Below, piece after piece: positions 1 to 7,233 of a stretch of DNA of 26,859 nt. Numbering within the stretch: position 1 is the stretch's first letter; each line of letters opens with the position of its first letter. Location of the stretch: positions 1-26,859 of the forward strand of contig JAIPDY010000012.1 in NCBI GenBank assembly GCA_021737445.1, read 5' to 3'. The position numbers and the translations under genes are program-made. This DNA comes from Desulfotignum sp. (GTDB taxonomy: Bacteria > Desulfobacterota > Desulfobacteria > Desulfobacterales > Desulfobacteraceae). The notes under the pieces are model-generated. The model saw nothing but the letters and a program-made list of their open reading frames with translations, did no database searches and was not told the DNA's origin.

Positions 1-69
1 GACCTGCAGATGCGGGCAAAATGGCTGGAAACGGAACTGGCCGCCGTCAAGGAGCAGTTAAAGGAATAA
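1..69 (+). CDS. 3' end of an unidentified gene (partial)
   Basis: Frame 1 is open from the first base to a TAA at 67-69 and encodes the last 22 residues of a protein, ending AAVKEQLKE. The fragment is rich in Leu, Glu, Lys and Ala and looks like a helical or coiled-coil tail. The terminator at 82-112 follows directly, which supports this being a real gene end. The family cannot be named from so little sequence. Confidence 0.55.
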   Translation, partial: DLQMRAKWLETELAAVKEQLKE

Positions 70-81
70 TTGTGCAAAAAA

Positions 82-112
82 ACCCGGGTGGGTAATTATT
101 TTTCACCCGGGT
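82..112 (+). terminator. Terminator of the upstream partial gene
   Basis: A perfect 9-bp stem ACCCGGGTG / CACCCGGGT (82-90 with 104-112) encloses a 13-base loop. It sits 12 bases after the stop codon at 69 and is followed by CAGTATTTTA, a weak U tract. An A run on the other side could let it work in both directions, but no minus-strand gene ends here. Confidence 0.65.
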
Positions 113-119
113 CAGTATT

Positions 120-130
120 TTACTTGTCTG
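120..130 (+). promoter_or_regulatory. TTACTTGTCTG element upstream of epd
   Basis: One of four copies of a TTACTTGTCT element in this window, each upstream of a transcription unit. This copy is 85 bases before the epd start codon. A plausible extended -10 (TG-A-TATAAA) lies downstream at 157-165, which would place the element near -45. Its function is unknown. Confidence 0.4.
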
Positions 131-215
131 TGCAGCTGTGGTATAGGATCTTTCTGTGATATAAAAGCAGATTGATGAGATACAAAAAAAATATTTCCGG
201 GCAGGGAACACAGAC

Positions 216-1229
216 ATGACATTCAATATTGCAATCAATGGATACGGCCGCATCGGCCGGTGTGTGGCCAGAGCGTTGTACGAATCAGACCGGTTTTACA
301 GGATGTTGAACCTGGTTGCCATCAATGAAATCGCCTGTTCCGACACAATTTTCCATTTAACCCGGCATGATTCCACCCATGGCCGGTTCCCGGGAAAAGT
401 TGATAAAAAAGGCCCGGGAATGACCATTGACGCAGATTTCATTCACCTGTTCCAGGAAAAGAATATTGTCAATCTGCCATGGAAGGATCTTGCAGTGGAT
501 GCGGTTCTGGACTGCACCGGGGTATACAATGACAAAGAATCTGCTGAACTTCATCTGCTTTCCGGTGCAAGAAAGGTGATTTATTCCCATCCTGCCAAAG
601 ATGAGATGGATGCCACCATTGTATACGGGATTAATCACCAGAATCTGAAAAAAGACCACGCTGTTATTTCCAATGCCTCCTGCACCACAAACTGTGTGAT
701 TCCCATCCTGCACATCCTGGACACCCATCTGGGGATTGAAACCGGTGTTACAACCACTATCCATTCAGCCATGCATGACCAGCCCGTGATCGATGCCTAT
801 AACAAGGATCTGCGAAAAACCAGGTCCGCCCTGCACTCCATAATTCCGGTGTCCACTTCTTTGGCCAGAGGCATTGCCAGGATTCTGCCCCACATGGCCG
901 GCAGGTTTGAAACCCTGGCCATCCGGGTGCCCACCATTAATGTATCGATCATGGATATCACAGTGCTGGTGAAAACAGATACCCATGCCCGTATGGTCAA
1001 TGAGTTGCTCATCAAAGCCTCTGAAAATAATTTATCCGGGATACTAGGAGTGAGCGATGAACAGCTGGTTTCCTGTGATTTCAATCATGATCCCAGATCA
1101 GCCGTGATAGACCTGCTTCAGACCCGGGTGTCAGGCAGGCGCCTGGTCAAGGTACAGGCCTGGTTCGACAATGAATGGGGGTATGCCAACCGGATGCTGG
1201 ACACCACCATGGCTGCACTGGATGCATGA
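216..1229 (+). CDS. epd: Erythrose-4-phosphate / glyceraldehyde-3-phosphate dehydrogenase family protein
   Basis: An NAD-dependent phosphorylating aldehyde dehydrogenase of 337 residues, full length for the family. The Rossmann motif INGYGRIGR is at about residues 7-15. The catalytic cysteine is in SNASCTTNC (Cys156), with the partner His183 in TTTIHSAMHDQ. The C-terminal signature WFDNEWGYANRMLDTT is present. Several stretches resemble the E. coli Epd subgroup more than GapA as I recall them: AINE instead of AVND after the second strand, LPWKDLAVDAVLDCTGVY, HSAMHDQPVIDAYNKDLR and FNHDPRSAVID. Epd oxidises erythrose 4-phosphate towards pyridoxal phosphate. In bacteria outside the gammaproteobacteria such proteins may serve as glycolytic GAPDH, so substrate preference is open. 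The ATG at 216 is preceded by a purine-rich GGGAA. The gene stands alone, with its own upstream terminator and promoter-like elements. Confidence 0.85.
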   Translation: MTFNIAINGYGRIGRCVARALYESDRFYRMLNLVAINEIACSDTIFHLTRHDSTHGRFPGKVDKKGPGMTIDADFIHLFQEKNIVNLPWKDLAVDAVLDCTGVYNDKESAELHLLSGARKVIYSHPAKDEMDATIVYGINHQNLKKDHAVISNASCTTNCVIPILHILDTHLGIETGVTTTIHSAMHDQPVIDAYNKDLRKTRSALHSIIPVSTSLARGIARILPHMAGRFETLAIRVPTINVSIMDITVLVKTDTHARMVNELLIKASENNLSGILGVSDEQLVSCDFNHDPRSAVIDLLQTRVSGRRLVKVQAWFDNEWGYANRMLDTTMAALDA

Positions 1230-1267
1230 TTCCGGCAGACATCCAGTGCATGCATCCCTGGTTTTTT
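1214..1267 (+). terminator. Terminator-like hairpin overlapping the epd stop codon
   Basis: An 11-bp perfect stem, TGCACTGGATG (1214-1224) with CATCCAGTGCA (1240-1250), begins inside the last codons of epd. The T6 run at 1262-1267 starts 12 bases after the stem, farther than is ideal. It lies between the convergent ends of epd and cooC. Confidence 0.45.
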
Positions 1268-1274
1268 GGGTTCC

Positions 1275-2057
1275 TTATTTTTCCAGGGCCATCAGTTTTC
1301 CTGTGATGGTTTTGACCGCTTCAGGGATGTTCTTGGCATCATTAAAAGGGCGTGTGCCGTCCCGGTCCGCCTGGACAATTTCATCCATTTCCGGTAAAAA
1401 CCCCAGGATTTCATAGTCAGGCATACTGTCTGTAATCAATGCCTTGTCCTGTTCCGATCGCACCCGGTTGCCCAGGATCAGGATTTTTTTTATGCCGATA
1501 TCCTGTCCCAGTTTGCGTATCCTGTCCGCTGCCACCCGGCTGCGCTTGCCGGGATTCACCACCACCACCAGGGCATCCACAGATCCGGAAGTGGCCCGTC
1601 CCAGATGCTCAACACCTGCTTCCATGTCCATGACCACCACTTCGTTTCGGGCCAGGACCAGATGGTTCATGAGGGCCTTTAAAATGGTGCTTTCCGGGCA
1701 TATGCATCCGGAGCCGCCCTGCTGCACCGTGCCCATGACCAGCAGTTTAACCCCGTCTTTTTCCAGGGAAAACCGGTCCGGTATGTCATCCACCTTGGGG
1801 TTGAGGGTGAAAAACCCCCCCATGGTGCCTGGTTTGGCCCCGGTCCTTTCTGCGATGAGATCAGACAGCTCAGCCACGGGCGTGATGGGCCGGGTTTCAT
1901 CAATGCCCAGGGCGGCTGCCAGGTTGGCCACAGGATCTGCATCGATGGCAATGACGGATGTGTCCTTGTTTAGGGCGGCTATACTTCTGGCGATGAGGGC
2001 GGTTATGGTTGTTTTGCCCACCCCGCCTTTGCCGCCGAATGCCAGTTTTAAACTCAT
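1275..2057 (-). CDS. cooC: CooC-type nickel-insertion ATPase for CO dehydrogenase
   Basis: A MinD/SIMIBI-class P-loop ATPase of 260 residues. CooC proteins use ATP hydrolysis to deliver nickel to the C-cluster of CO dehydrogenase in the cytoplasm. The deviant Walker A GKGGVGKTT is at residues 9-17, followed by the switch aspartate in AIDADP (Asp40) and VMDMEAG (Asp144). The CooC-specific CxC pair SGCICPE (Cys118, Cys120) bridges the dimer and binds metal in characterised homologues. The segment LNPKVDDIPDRF is also typical of CooC. The ATG at 2057 has a good GGGGAG ribosome site. It follows the small gene at 2082-2378 by 24 bases and is separated from the acs operon proper by the terminator at 2461-2496, so the pair may be expressed from its own promoter as well as by read-through. 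Confidence 0.92.
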   Translation of the reverse strand: MSLKLAFGGKGGVGKTTITALIARSIAALNKDTSVIAIDADPVANLAAALGIDETRPITPVAELSDLIAERTGAKPGTMGGFFTLNPKVDDIPDRFSLEKDGVKLLVMGTVQQGGSGCICPESTILKALMNHLVLARNEVVVMDMEAGVEHLGRATSGSVDALVVVVNPGKRSRVAADRIRKLGQDIGIKKILILGNRVRSEQDKALITDSMPDYEILGFLPEMDEIVQADRDGTRPFNDAKNIPEAVKTITGKLMALEK

Positions 2058-2081
2058 ATGATTTTACTCCCCAGTTAGGGT

Positions 2082-2378
2082 TTAGCCCAGAGGCTTGAGA
2101 ATATGTCCTGTTTCATCCAAAACAAACACCTGGTGGCCGGTTTTTTTTGCCGTATCTATGATGTCTTCTTCAATGACCGCGTGAATATCGTATTTTTCCT
2201 TGAACAAATCCTTGGGCAGCAGTTGAAAACACGATTTTGCATCCTGCTTGGTTTTAAATGCCGGCAGAAATTTTTCTTTGGTTTTTTCATCATTGAATCC
2301 CAATATTTTTTCGGATGCAGTATCAGGATTCTGAACAATCACGTAGTACCAGTTGTCTGCAGTATTTATATCTTCCAT
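2082..2378 (-). CDS. Small uncharacterised protein cotranscribed with cooC
   Basis: A 98-residue soluble, charged protein with no signal peptide or membrane segment and no family I can name. Visible features are an aromatic N-terminal strand (NWYYVIVQNPD), a Lys-rich middle (EKTKEKFLPAFKTKQDAK) and a C-terminal stretch VFVLDETGHILKPLG that looks like beta strands. It has one cysteine (SCFQLLP), so it is unlikely to hold a metal cluster alone. The start is the ATG at 2376-2378; the ribosome site is weak. Its position between acsE and cooC, with only 24 bases to cooC, suggests a role in CODH/ACS expression or maturation, but that is inference from location only. Confidence 0.75.
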   Translation of the reverse strand: MEDINTADNWYYVIVQNPDTASEKILGFNDEKTKEKFLPAFKTKQDAKSCFQLLPKDLFKEKYDIHAVIEEDIIDTAKKTGHQVFVLDETGHILKPLG

Positions 2379-2442
2379 ATGGCCAGTCCGTTTTTTTAGG
2401 GTTTCATATGATGTAAATATAAGCGCAAATTGTACAAAATAA

Positions 2443-2452
2443 AGACAAGTAA
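2443..2452 (-). promoter_or_regulatory. TTACTTGTCT element upstream of the small gene-cooC unit
   Basis: The minus strand reads TTACTTGTCT, the same 10-mer found upstream of epd, the acetyl-CoA synthetase and carD. It is 64 bases before the ATG of the small gene, in an AT-rich 82-base stretch just after the acsE terminator. A -10-like TACAAT lies 8 bases downstream of it on the same strand (2429-2434). This supports a separate promoter for the small gene and cooC. Confidence 0.4.
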
Positions 2453-2460
2453 AAACAAAT

Positions 2461-2496
2461 AAAGCCCCTGTGCCAGTGATACCGGACAGGGGCTTT
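2461..2496 (-). terminator. Terminator at the end of the acsDABCE operon
   Basis: A perfect 11-bp stem, AAAGCCCCTGT (2461-2471) with ACAGGGGCTTT (2486-2496), has a 14-base loop. On the minus strand it is followed by ATTTGTTTTT, so it reads as an intrinsic terminator 22 bases after the acsE stop codon. It separates acsE from the small gene and cooC. Confidence 0.75.
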
Positions 2497-2518
2497 TAAA
2501 AACCTGGGGCTGTGCAGA

Positions 2519-3433
2519 TCAGATTTCAAGCCATGAATCTGAGTACAGGGTTTCCCCCATGATCACTTTATAGGTTTTGGCGTAATCTTGCATCTCCTTG
2601 TCAAGGCCGGAAATGTCGGGCACATTGCCGTCCATCATGCCCCAGATCAGGTCCACAATATCCTGGCGCTGGCCTTTGGCAATGGCAGTGAGCTGTTTGT
2701 CCAGGGGATCGGCAATAACCGATTTCATGCCGTATTTCCACAGCATGACCATATAGGTCTGGTTTAAAATCGGCCGCAGGTGTTCCGGAGGGCCATTGGA
2801 GATATTGGACAGACCGCAGGTGGATTTGGCACCCGGTGCGATCTCATCGATCATCATCTGGAAATTGAGCAGGCTCATGAGCTGCTGCTGCTGGATATTC
2901 ACGGGTGTTACAATGCCGTCCACCCAGATTTTTTCATTGGGGATACCGGCTTCGTTGGCAAAATAGATCAGTTCCACGGCCAGGGCAGCCCGCTCGTTTT
3001 CATCCCTGGGCAGCCCGTCAGGTCCCCACATCAGGGCCACAAAATCCGCTTCATACTGGGCAGCCAGGGGTACCATTTTTTCATACCGTTCCGGTCTGGC
3101 CATGATGGAGTTGATGATGTGGGGGGCATCGGCCGGTTTGCACACCTTGAGGCCGGCTTCGATGGCATCGATGTTTGAGGAGTCCAGCAGCAAAGGCATG
3201 CCGGGTACTGCTTCCTGGACCACATTGACCACCCAGGGCATCAGCTCGGTGCCGAATTTTTTGGCAGGTCCCAGGTTGATGTCGATGTAGTCCATGCCAA
3301 GTTCCTTCTGGCGCAAAACTTCCTCTTGAATGGGTACAGGGTTGCGTTTGGCAGGATCCGGCTCCTTGAACTCTTTTCCGATAACCCGGGAAATGACGTT
3401 CAGGCTTTCACCAAATAGAATCATGTTTTCCAT
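2519..3433 (-). CDS. acsE: Methyltetrahydrofolate : corrinoid iron-sulfur protein methyltransferase
   Basis: A 304-residue TIM-barrel protein of the pterin-binding (DHPS-like) family. It transfers the methyl group of 5-methyltetrahydrofolate to the cobalt of the AcsCD corrinoid protein, or the reverse during acetyl-CoA oxidation. Supporting sequence: the N-terminal FGESLNVISR, the barrel segment GMDYIDINLGPAKK, the pterin-pocket strand PLLLDSSNIDAIEAGL, and the C-terminal barrel motif STCGLSNISNGPPEHLRP. These match MeTr/AcsE rather than methionine synthase fragments or folate DHPS. The ATG at 3433 follows an AAAAGGAT-like ribosome site. It is the last gene before the operon terminator, and a hairpin lies between it and acsC. 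Confidence 0.9.
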   Translation of the reverse strand: MENMILFGESLNVISRVIGKEFKEPDPAKRNPVPIQEEVLRQKELGMDYIDINLGPAKKFGTELMPWVVNVVQEAVPGMPLLLDSSNIDAIEAGLKVCKPADAPHIINSIMARPERYEKMVPLAAQYEADFVALMWGPDGLPRDENERAALAVELIYFANEAGIPNEKIWVDGIVTPVNIQQQQLMSLLNFQMMIDEIAPGAKSTCGLSNISNGPPEHLRPILNQTYMVMLWKYGMKSVIADPLDKQLTAIAKGQRQDIVDLIWGMMDGNVPDISGLDKEMQDYAKTYKVIMGETLYSDSWLEI

Positions 3434-3473
3434 GTTCTTATCCTTTTGTTAATTTAAGATTGACACTTGAAAA

Positions 3474-3502
3474 GCCGGGACAAGAAAGTTTTTTGTCCCG
3501 GC
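3474..3502 (-). terminator. Intercistronic hairpin between acsC and acsE
   Basis: A perfect 10-bp stem, GCCGGGACAA (3474-3483) with TTGTCCCGGC (3493-3502), has a 9-base loop and starts 8 bases past the acsC stop. On the minus strand it is followed by only TTTTC, so it is more likely a partial terminator or an mRNA-stabilising structure that lowers acsE output than a full stop. Confidence 0.5.
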
Positions 3503-3509
3503 GCGTATG

Positions 3510-4853
3510 TTACTTTTTTGTTTTGAGGAATGCCGGCAGGTGGGCAGCTTCCCTGGGACCCACAGTAATGGTCCAGCCGGGCAGCTCTTCTTCCACATCC
3601 CCGGCAATGGCAGCGGCATAACCAGGAATGATCAGTTCATTGTGTTTGACCTTGTCCATGATACCGCATTTTTTTACAAAAATTCCCACGTCATCCCCGC
3701 CGAATTTGCCGGCAGCCCAGGCAGTAAGAACTGACAGCCCTTCAGAATCCTTGATGAGCAGCCATGCCGGCACCTTGCTGGCCTCAATTTCACCGGATAC
3801 GATAAAATAGGTCAATGCAAAGTTGGTGGTGACCAGTACCGGAGAGTTTTCATCCGGGTTGTTGATCTCAAAGATGCCTTCAGTAACCGTCATGGGCCGC
3901 TGGGGATCGGTAAAGATGTTGAGCCGTTCCAGCAGCAGCGGGAATAAAGATTCTGTCGTAAAGTCAGACATCACAACAATGCCGCCGTATTTGGCCACAA
4001 ACATGCCTGCGATAAGGGTTTCCATGTCCAGGTTGGATGCCATTTCACAGGGAAATACAATGGTGGGAAAGCCCAGGGCTTTGTTGCCTGCTTTTAATGC
4101 AGCCCGGCGGATGGCCACCTGGTCCTCCAGTGCCTGTTTGATCTCCCGGGAACCGGGGTCGATGACCAGGTCTTTCAGGCCCATGCCTGTGAGTTTTTCG
4201 GTCAAAGGGATCAACGCTTCCACAGAATCCGCTTTCACGGCCAGGGGCAGGTCTGCGTCTTTGGCCAGGGCGCCGAATTCATCTGCATTGGCTTCAGTGG
4301 CAGCGTACAGCAGGGGCCGTTTGAATCCGGCAGCATCGATGCCCGCTTTCATCACGGCAGCATCCTCTGTCATGAGCACCAGGTTGAATTCCGATTCTGT
4401 GGCGATCTTTTTGGCCACGGCCGCAAAAGCATCAGCACCTTTACCGGCATCCTTGACCACCAGCAGTTCCGGGCGCAGGTTCAGGCCAACTCTTTCATAC
4501 TGGAATGCATTATAGGTTTTCAATGTGGTGTCAAGGTCTGCCGGATCTGTATCAGATGCCACGGTGGCTGCCAGAACAGTGGGGTTGAAAAAGGTTTTTT
4601 CATGCCTGTAGAGCACGGTTTCCCCGCCGGTGGCGGTTTTCCTGACACCCTTTCCCAATGCCACAGGGCGGATGGGGGGGGCGGATGCTTCAGCCAGCTG
4701 TTCTTTCGCTTCATCAGACACATAGGGGCAGCTGTCCAGTTCCGCCTTGCCGGATGCCAGGTTCATTGCAAATGCAAGACAGGTGGGAACGCCGCACTCC
4801 TTGCAGTTGGTCTTGGGCAGGAGTTTGAATATCTGTATACCGGTTAATGCCAT
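3510..4853 (-). CDS. acsC: Corrinoid iron-sulfur protein, large subunit
   Basis: A 447-residue gamma subunit (AcsC/CdhE) of the corrinoid protein that carries the methyl group between AcsE and AcsB. The N-terminal iron-sulfur domain shows CxxCxxxxC...C at Cys17, Cys20, Cys25 and Cys42, the ligands of the low-potential [4Fe-4S] cluster that reactivates cobalt. A TIM barrel follows from about residue 90. The C-terminal third, including the loop TTNFALTYFIVSGEIEASKVPAWLLI and SVLTAWAAGKFGGDD, matches the B12-binding domain of the family. Length fits the bacterial subunit. The start ATG at 4853 has a GGAG ribosome site. It forms a heterodimer with AcsD, encoded at the front of the same operon rather than next to it. 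Confidence 0.93.
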   Translation of the reverse strand: MALTGIQIFKLLPKTNCKECGVPTCLAFAMNLASGKAELDSCPYVSDEAKEQLAEASAPPIRPVALGKGVRKTATGGETVLYRHEKTFFNPTVLAATVASDTDPADLDTTLKTYNAFQYERVGLNLRPELLVVKDAGKGADAFAAVAKKIATESEFNLVLMTEDAAVMKAGIDAAGFKRPLLYAATEANADEFGALAKDADLPLAVKADSVEALIPLTEKLTGMGLKDLVIDPGSREIKQALEDQVAIRRAALKAGNKALGFPTIVFPCEMASNLDMETLIAGMFVAKYGGIVVMSDFTTESLFPLLLERLNIFTDPQRPMTVTEGIFEINNPDENSPVLVTTNFALTYFIVSGEIEASKVPAWLLIKDSEGLSVLTAWAAGKFGGDDVGIFVKKCGIMDKVKHNELIIPGYAAAIAGDVEEELPGWTITVGPREAAHLPAFLKTKK

Positions 4854-4887
4854 GTTAGTCTCCTTAAAATTTATACAACCATATGGT

Positions 4888-4932
4888 AAGGGCGGGGCAG
4901 ATTGATATCTGGTGGAATACTGCCCCGCCTTT
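4888..4932 (-). other. Intercistronic GC-rich hairpin between acsB and acsC
   Basis: A 10-bp perfect core, GGCGGGGCAG (4891-4900) with CTGCCCCGCC (4920-4929), can be extended by about three pairs including one G-U. The loop is 19 bases. On the minus strand there is no U tract after it, so a role in mRNA processing or stability between acsB and acsC is more likely than termination. Confidence 0.45.
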
Positions 4933-4944
4933 TGTGTTAAATGC

Positions 4945-7158
4945 CTATCCCACGATGGGGTCCATGTTCAGGGCCGGATGGCCTTTTTCCTGGAGAAAGG
5001 AAAGGATCTCCTCTTCTGTGGTGCCCACGGTTTCATCGGCAATCATGTCAAACAGGCCGGGAACACCCATCTCTTCGCCCCTGGCAACGATTCTGTCCTT
5101 GAGCTCCTCTTTGAGCATCTTGGGCATCCAGACCATCCGCAACAGACCCCCATCACCAAGAATGAACTTGCCCTGGGTAATGTTGTGTTTTGAATGGCCC
5201 ACAAAGCCGGGAGACGATGCGCCGCCGCCCATGACACCGGCCAGGGTGGTGAACTTCATGCCGCAGGGTGTTTCGCCTGTGTAGTCACGGCCAACGGTCA
5301 TAACCCCGTTGCATTGCGGCAGCAGGGCGGCAATACATTCACAGCACCCGCAGGTGGTCATGGGATCATGTACCATGGAATAAAAGTTGTAATGGGTGAC
5401 AGCCCCTCTGGAGGCCTTGTATATGAAATCATTCACCCCTTTCCACTGTCCCAGTTTTGGATCCAGGCATTCGCCCTTTTCTATGGGCTGGTTGGGGCCT
5501 GTTGGGTTGATCTCATAGGAAGCCTTGCAGTCCATCCAGTTGTAGGCACCGCACAGGCCGGTTCTTTCCGGGGATACAGAGCATACATGGCTGGGGGCAA
5601 AGGACTGGCACAGGGTACAGGAGTAATATGTTTCAACATCCTCATCGCGCATGTTGTCCACCCGGGCATCCCTTGCCAGGTAGTTTTCTCTGGCCGTGGC
5701 GGTCATCTTGTCCACATCCTCTTTTTTGGTGTAGAGCGTGACCTGAACCTTGTCCACAATCTTGTTGAAATCCTGGTGGAATTTGGCATGGAGCACCACA
5801 CCGATATCCTTGAGGGTGAATCCCTTTTCAATGGCAGCCTTGGAGATCCGCACCCAGGAGATATCCCTTTGTCCGATGTGCATGATGCCCTGGATATAGT
5901 TGATCAGATGATGGATCTGACGCTCCATGATGGGTTCAAAATCATCCTGGAACTCTCTGCCTGCAATCTGAACAAAGATCCCAAGGGGAAAGGTTCCCCC
6001 TTCCTTGATATCTGCAATGTCAGGACCGATGATTTCCACTTTGCCGTCTTCAATGGCATTCATGTCCGCCATTTTTACCAGCTCGGTGCACTGGGTTTTT
6101 CCGCCGCCGCACTGGGCGTACAGATCCGCACCCCGGACACGCTCTCCTTCATAGGCCGGTCCGAAAGCGCAGGGAATATCGATTTCAGATACCTGGACCT
6201 TGAGACCTCTGACCTCAACCGACTTCTGGACCATGTCTTCGTGGGCCACGGGTGCCACCACATGTTCGTAGGTACAGATACCCGTGGGCAGGATTTCGGG
6301 AATTTCCGTGTCAGCAATGGTGGGAAAACCCCAGTTGACGCAGCCGGCAGCCGCAACACCCCATTCGGTTCCCACATCCCCCAGGGCGTTTACAAAGGCA
6401 AATACCCGGTCTTTGTTGTATTTAAGGATGGTTTTAAAATCACCGGGTTTTACACCGCCGAATGCCATGGCAGCTCTGTTGGCAAACCCAAGGGCAAAAA
6501 CCGCAGAGGAAATATCCGGGCCAAAAGGTACGATACGGGTGTTCCACCCGATCTGCATGCCGGCATCCAGGCACTGCTGGATCAGGGTTTTGCCGTTGTG
6601 GTTGGCAGCACAGAAAATATACAGAGAGCGCTTCTGGTAGTCTTCCACGATCATCTTGGCGATCTCTTTGTTGGGTGCAGCACCCACCATGGCGGCAAAG
6701 CCAGGCGCGGAACCGTCCACAAATTCCACACCGCGTTTACGCAGGATGGTATCATCAGCCGCACCCACCCAGAGCTTGCCGTTTTCAATGTCCGGGTCTT
6801 CCTGGGCAATGTAAAAATCGGGTTCATTCAGATAACGCAGGGCCTCTTTGACTTCATAGGAGATGATACCTGCCATGCCGGCATCCAGAAGCGGCCCCAG
6901 GTAGGGAAGCCAGTTTTTCAGCTTTATATGGGGAGGTAACAGGCCCCTGGCAAATTCCATGGGTTTTTTCAGATCTTCCAGGGTCTCACATTTCAGCCCG
7001 GTCAGAGAATAGATAACCGGCAGGTAATACGCTGTGTTGGGAAACCCCACTTTTGTACTGGCATCATAGGTCTGAAGTGCTCTTTCAAGTTCACCTTCCA
7101 CCTGTGCAACCACTTTGTAGCCACCCTGAATGGCAGCAAATGCGATTAATTTTGACAT
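4945..7158 (-). CDS. acsB: CO-methylating acetyl-CoA synthase subunit
   Basis: A 737-residue acetyl-CoA synthase (alpha subunit), the enzyme that assembles or cleaves acetyl-CoA from CO, a methyl group and CoA at the Ni-Ni-[4Fe-4S] A-cluster. It is the bacterial long form: residues 1 to about 310 hold the N-terminal domain (VGFPNTAYYLPVIYSLTG) that contacts CO dehydrogenase, which archaeal CdhC lacks. All six A-cluster cysteines are present: Cys514, Cys517, Cys526 and Cys536 in the segment YYSCTLCQSF...CSVSPERTGLC, and Cys603 and Cys605 in CGC. Each is offset by 8 from the Moorella numbering as I recall it. The C-terminal motif SPGFVGHSKHNITQGKFILGDGG is intact. The ATG at 7158 has an AAGGAGGAA ribosome site. 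Confidence 0.96.
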   Translation of the reverse strand: MSKLIAFAAIQGGYKVVAQVEGELERALQTYDASTKVGFPNTAYYLPVIYSLTGLKCETLEDLKKPMEFARGLLPPHIKLKNWLPYLGPLLDAGMAGIISYEVKEALRYLNEPDFYIAQEDPDIENGKLWVGAADDTILRKRGVEFVDGSAPGFAAMVGAAPNKEIAKMIVEDYQKRSLYIFCAANHNGKTLIQQCLDAGMQIGWNTRIVPFGPDISSAVFALGFANRAAMAFGGVKPGDFKTILKYNKDRVFAFVNALGDVGTEWGVAAAGCVNWGFPTIADTEIPEILPTGICTYEHVVAPVAHEDMVQKSVEVRGLKVQVSEIDIPCAFGPAYEGERVRGADLYAQCGGGKTQCTELVKMADMNAIEDGKVEIIGPDIADIKEGGTFPLGIFVQIAGREFQDDFEPIMERQIHHLINYIQGIMHIGQRDISWVRISKAAIEKGFTLKDIGVVLHAKFHQDFNKIVDKVQVTLYTKKEDVDKMTATARENYLARDARVDNMRDEDVETYYSCTLCQSFAPSHVCSVSPERTGLCGAYNWMDCKASYEINPTGPNQPIEKGECLDPKLGQWKGVNDFIYKASRGAVTHYNFYSMVHDPMTTCGCCECIAALLPQCNGVMTVGRDYTGETPCGMKFTTLAGVMGGGASSPGFVGHSKHNITQGKFILGDGGLLRMVWMPKMLKEELKDRIVARGEEMGVPGLFDMIADETVGTTEEEILSFLQEKGHPALNMDPIVG

Positions 7159-7233
7159 ATTTCTTATTCCTCCTTCGTTGAGGATTTAATATAATTAGTA
7201 TTTTTGTTTCGACTGTTTCAGGTGCCTGGTCTA

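Noticed and set aside
5194..6939. A 581-codon plus-strand open frame opposite acsB
   Set aside because: It lies wholly antisense to the clearly conserved acsB, has no ribosome site and shows no recognisable domain. Long antisense frames are common opposite GC-rich codon-biased genes.
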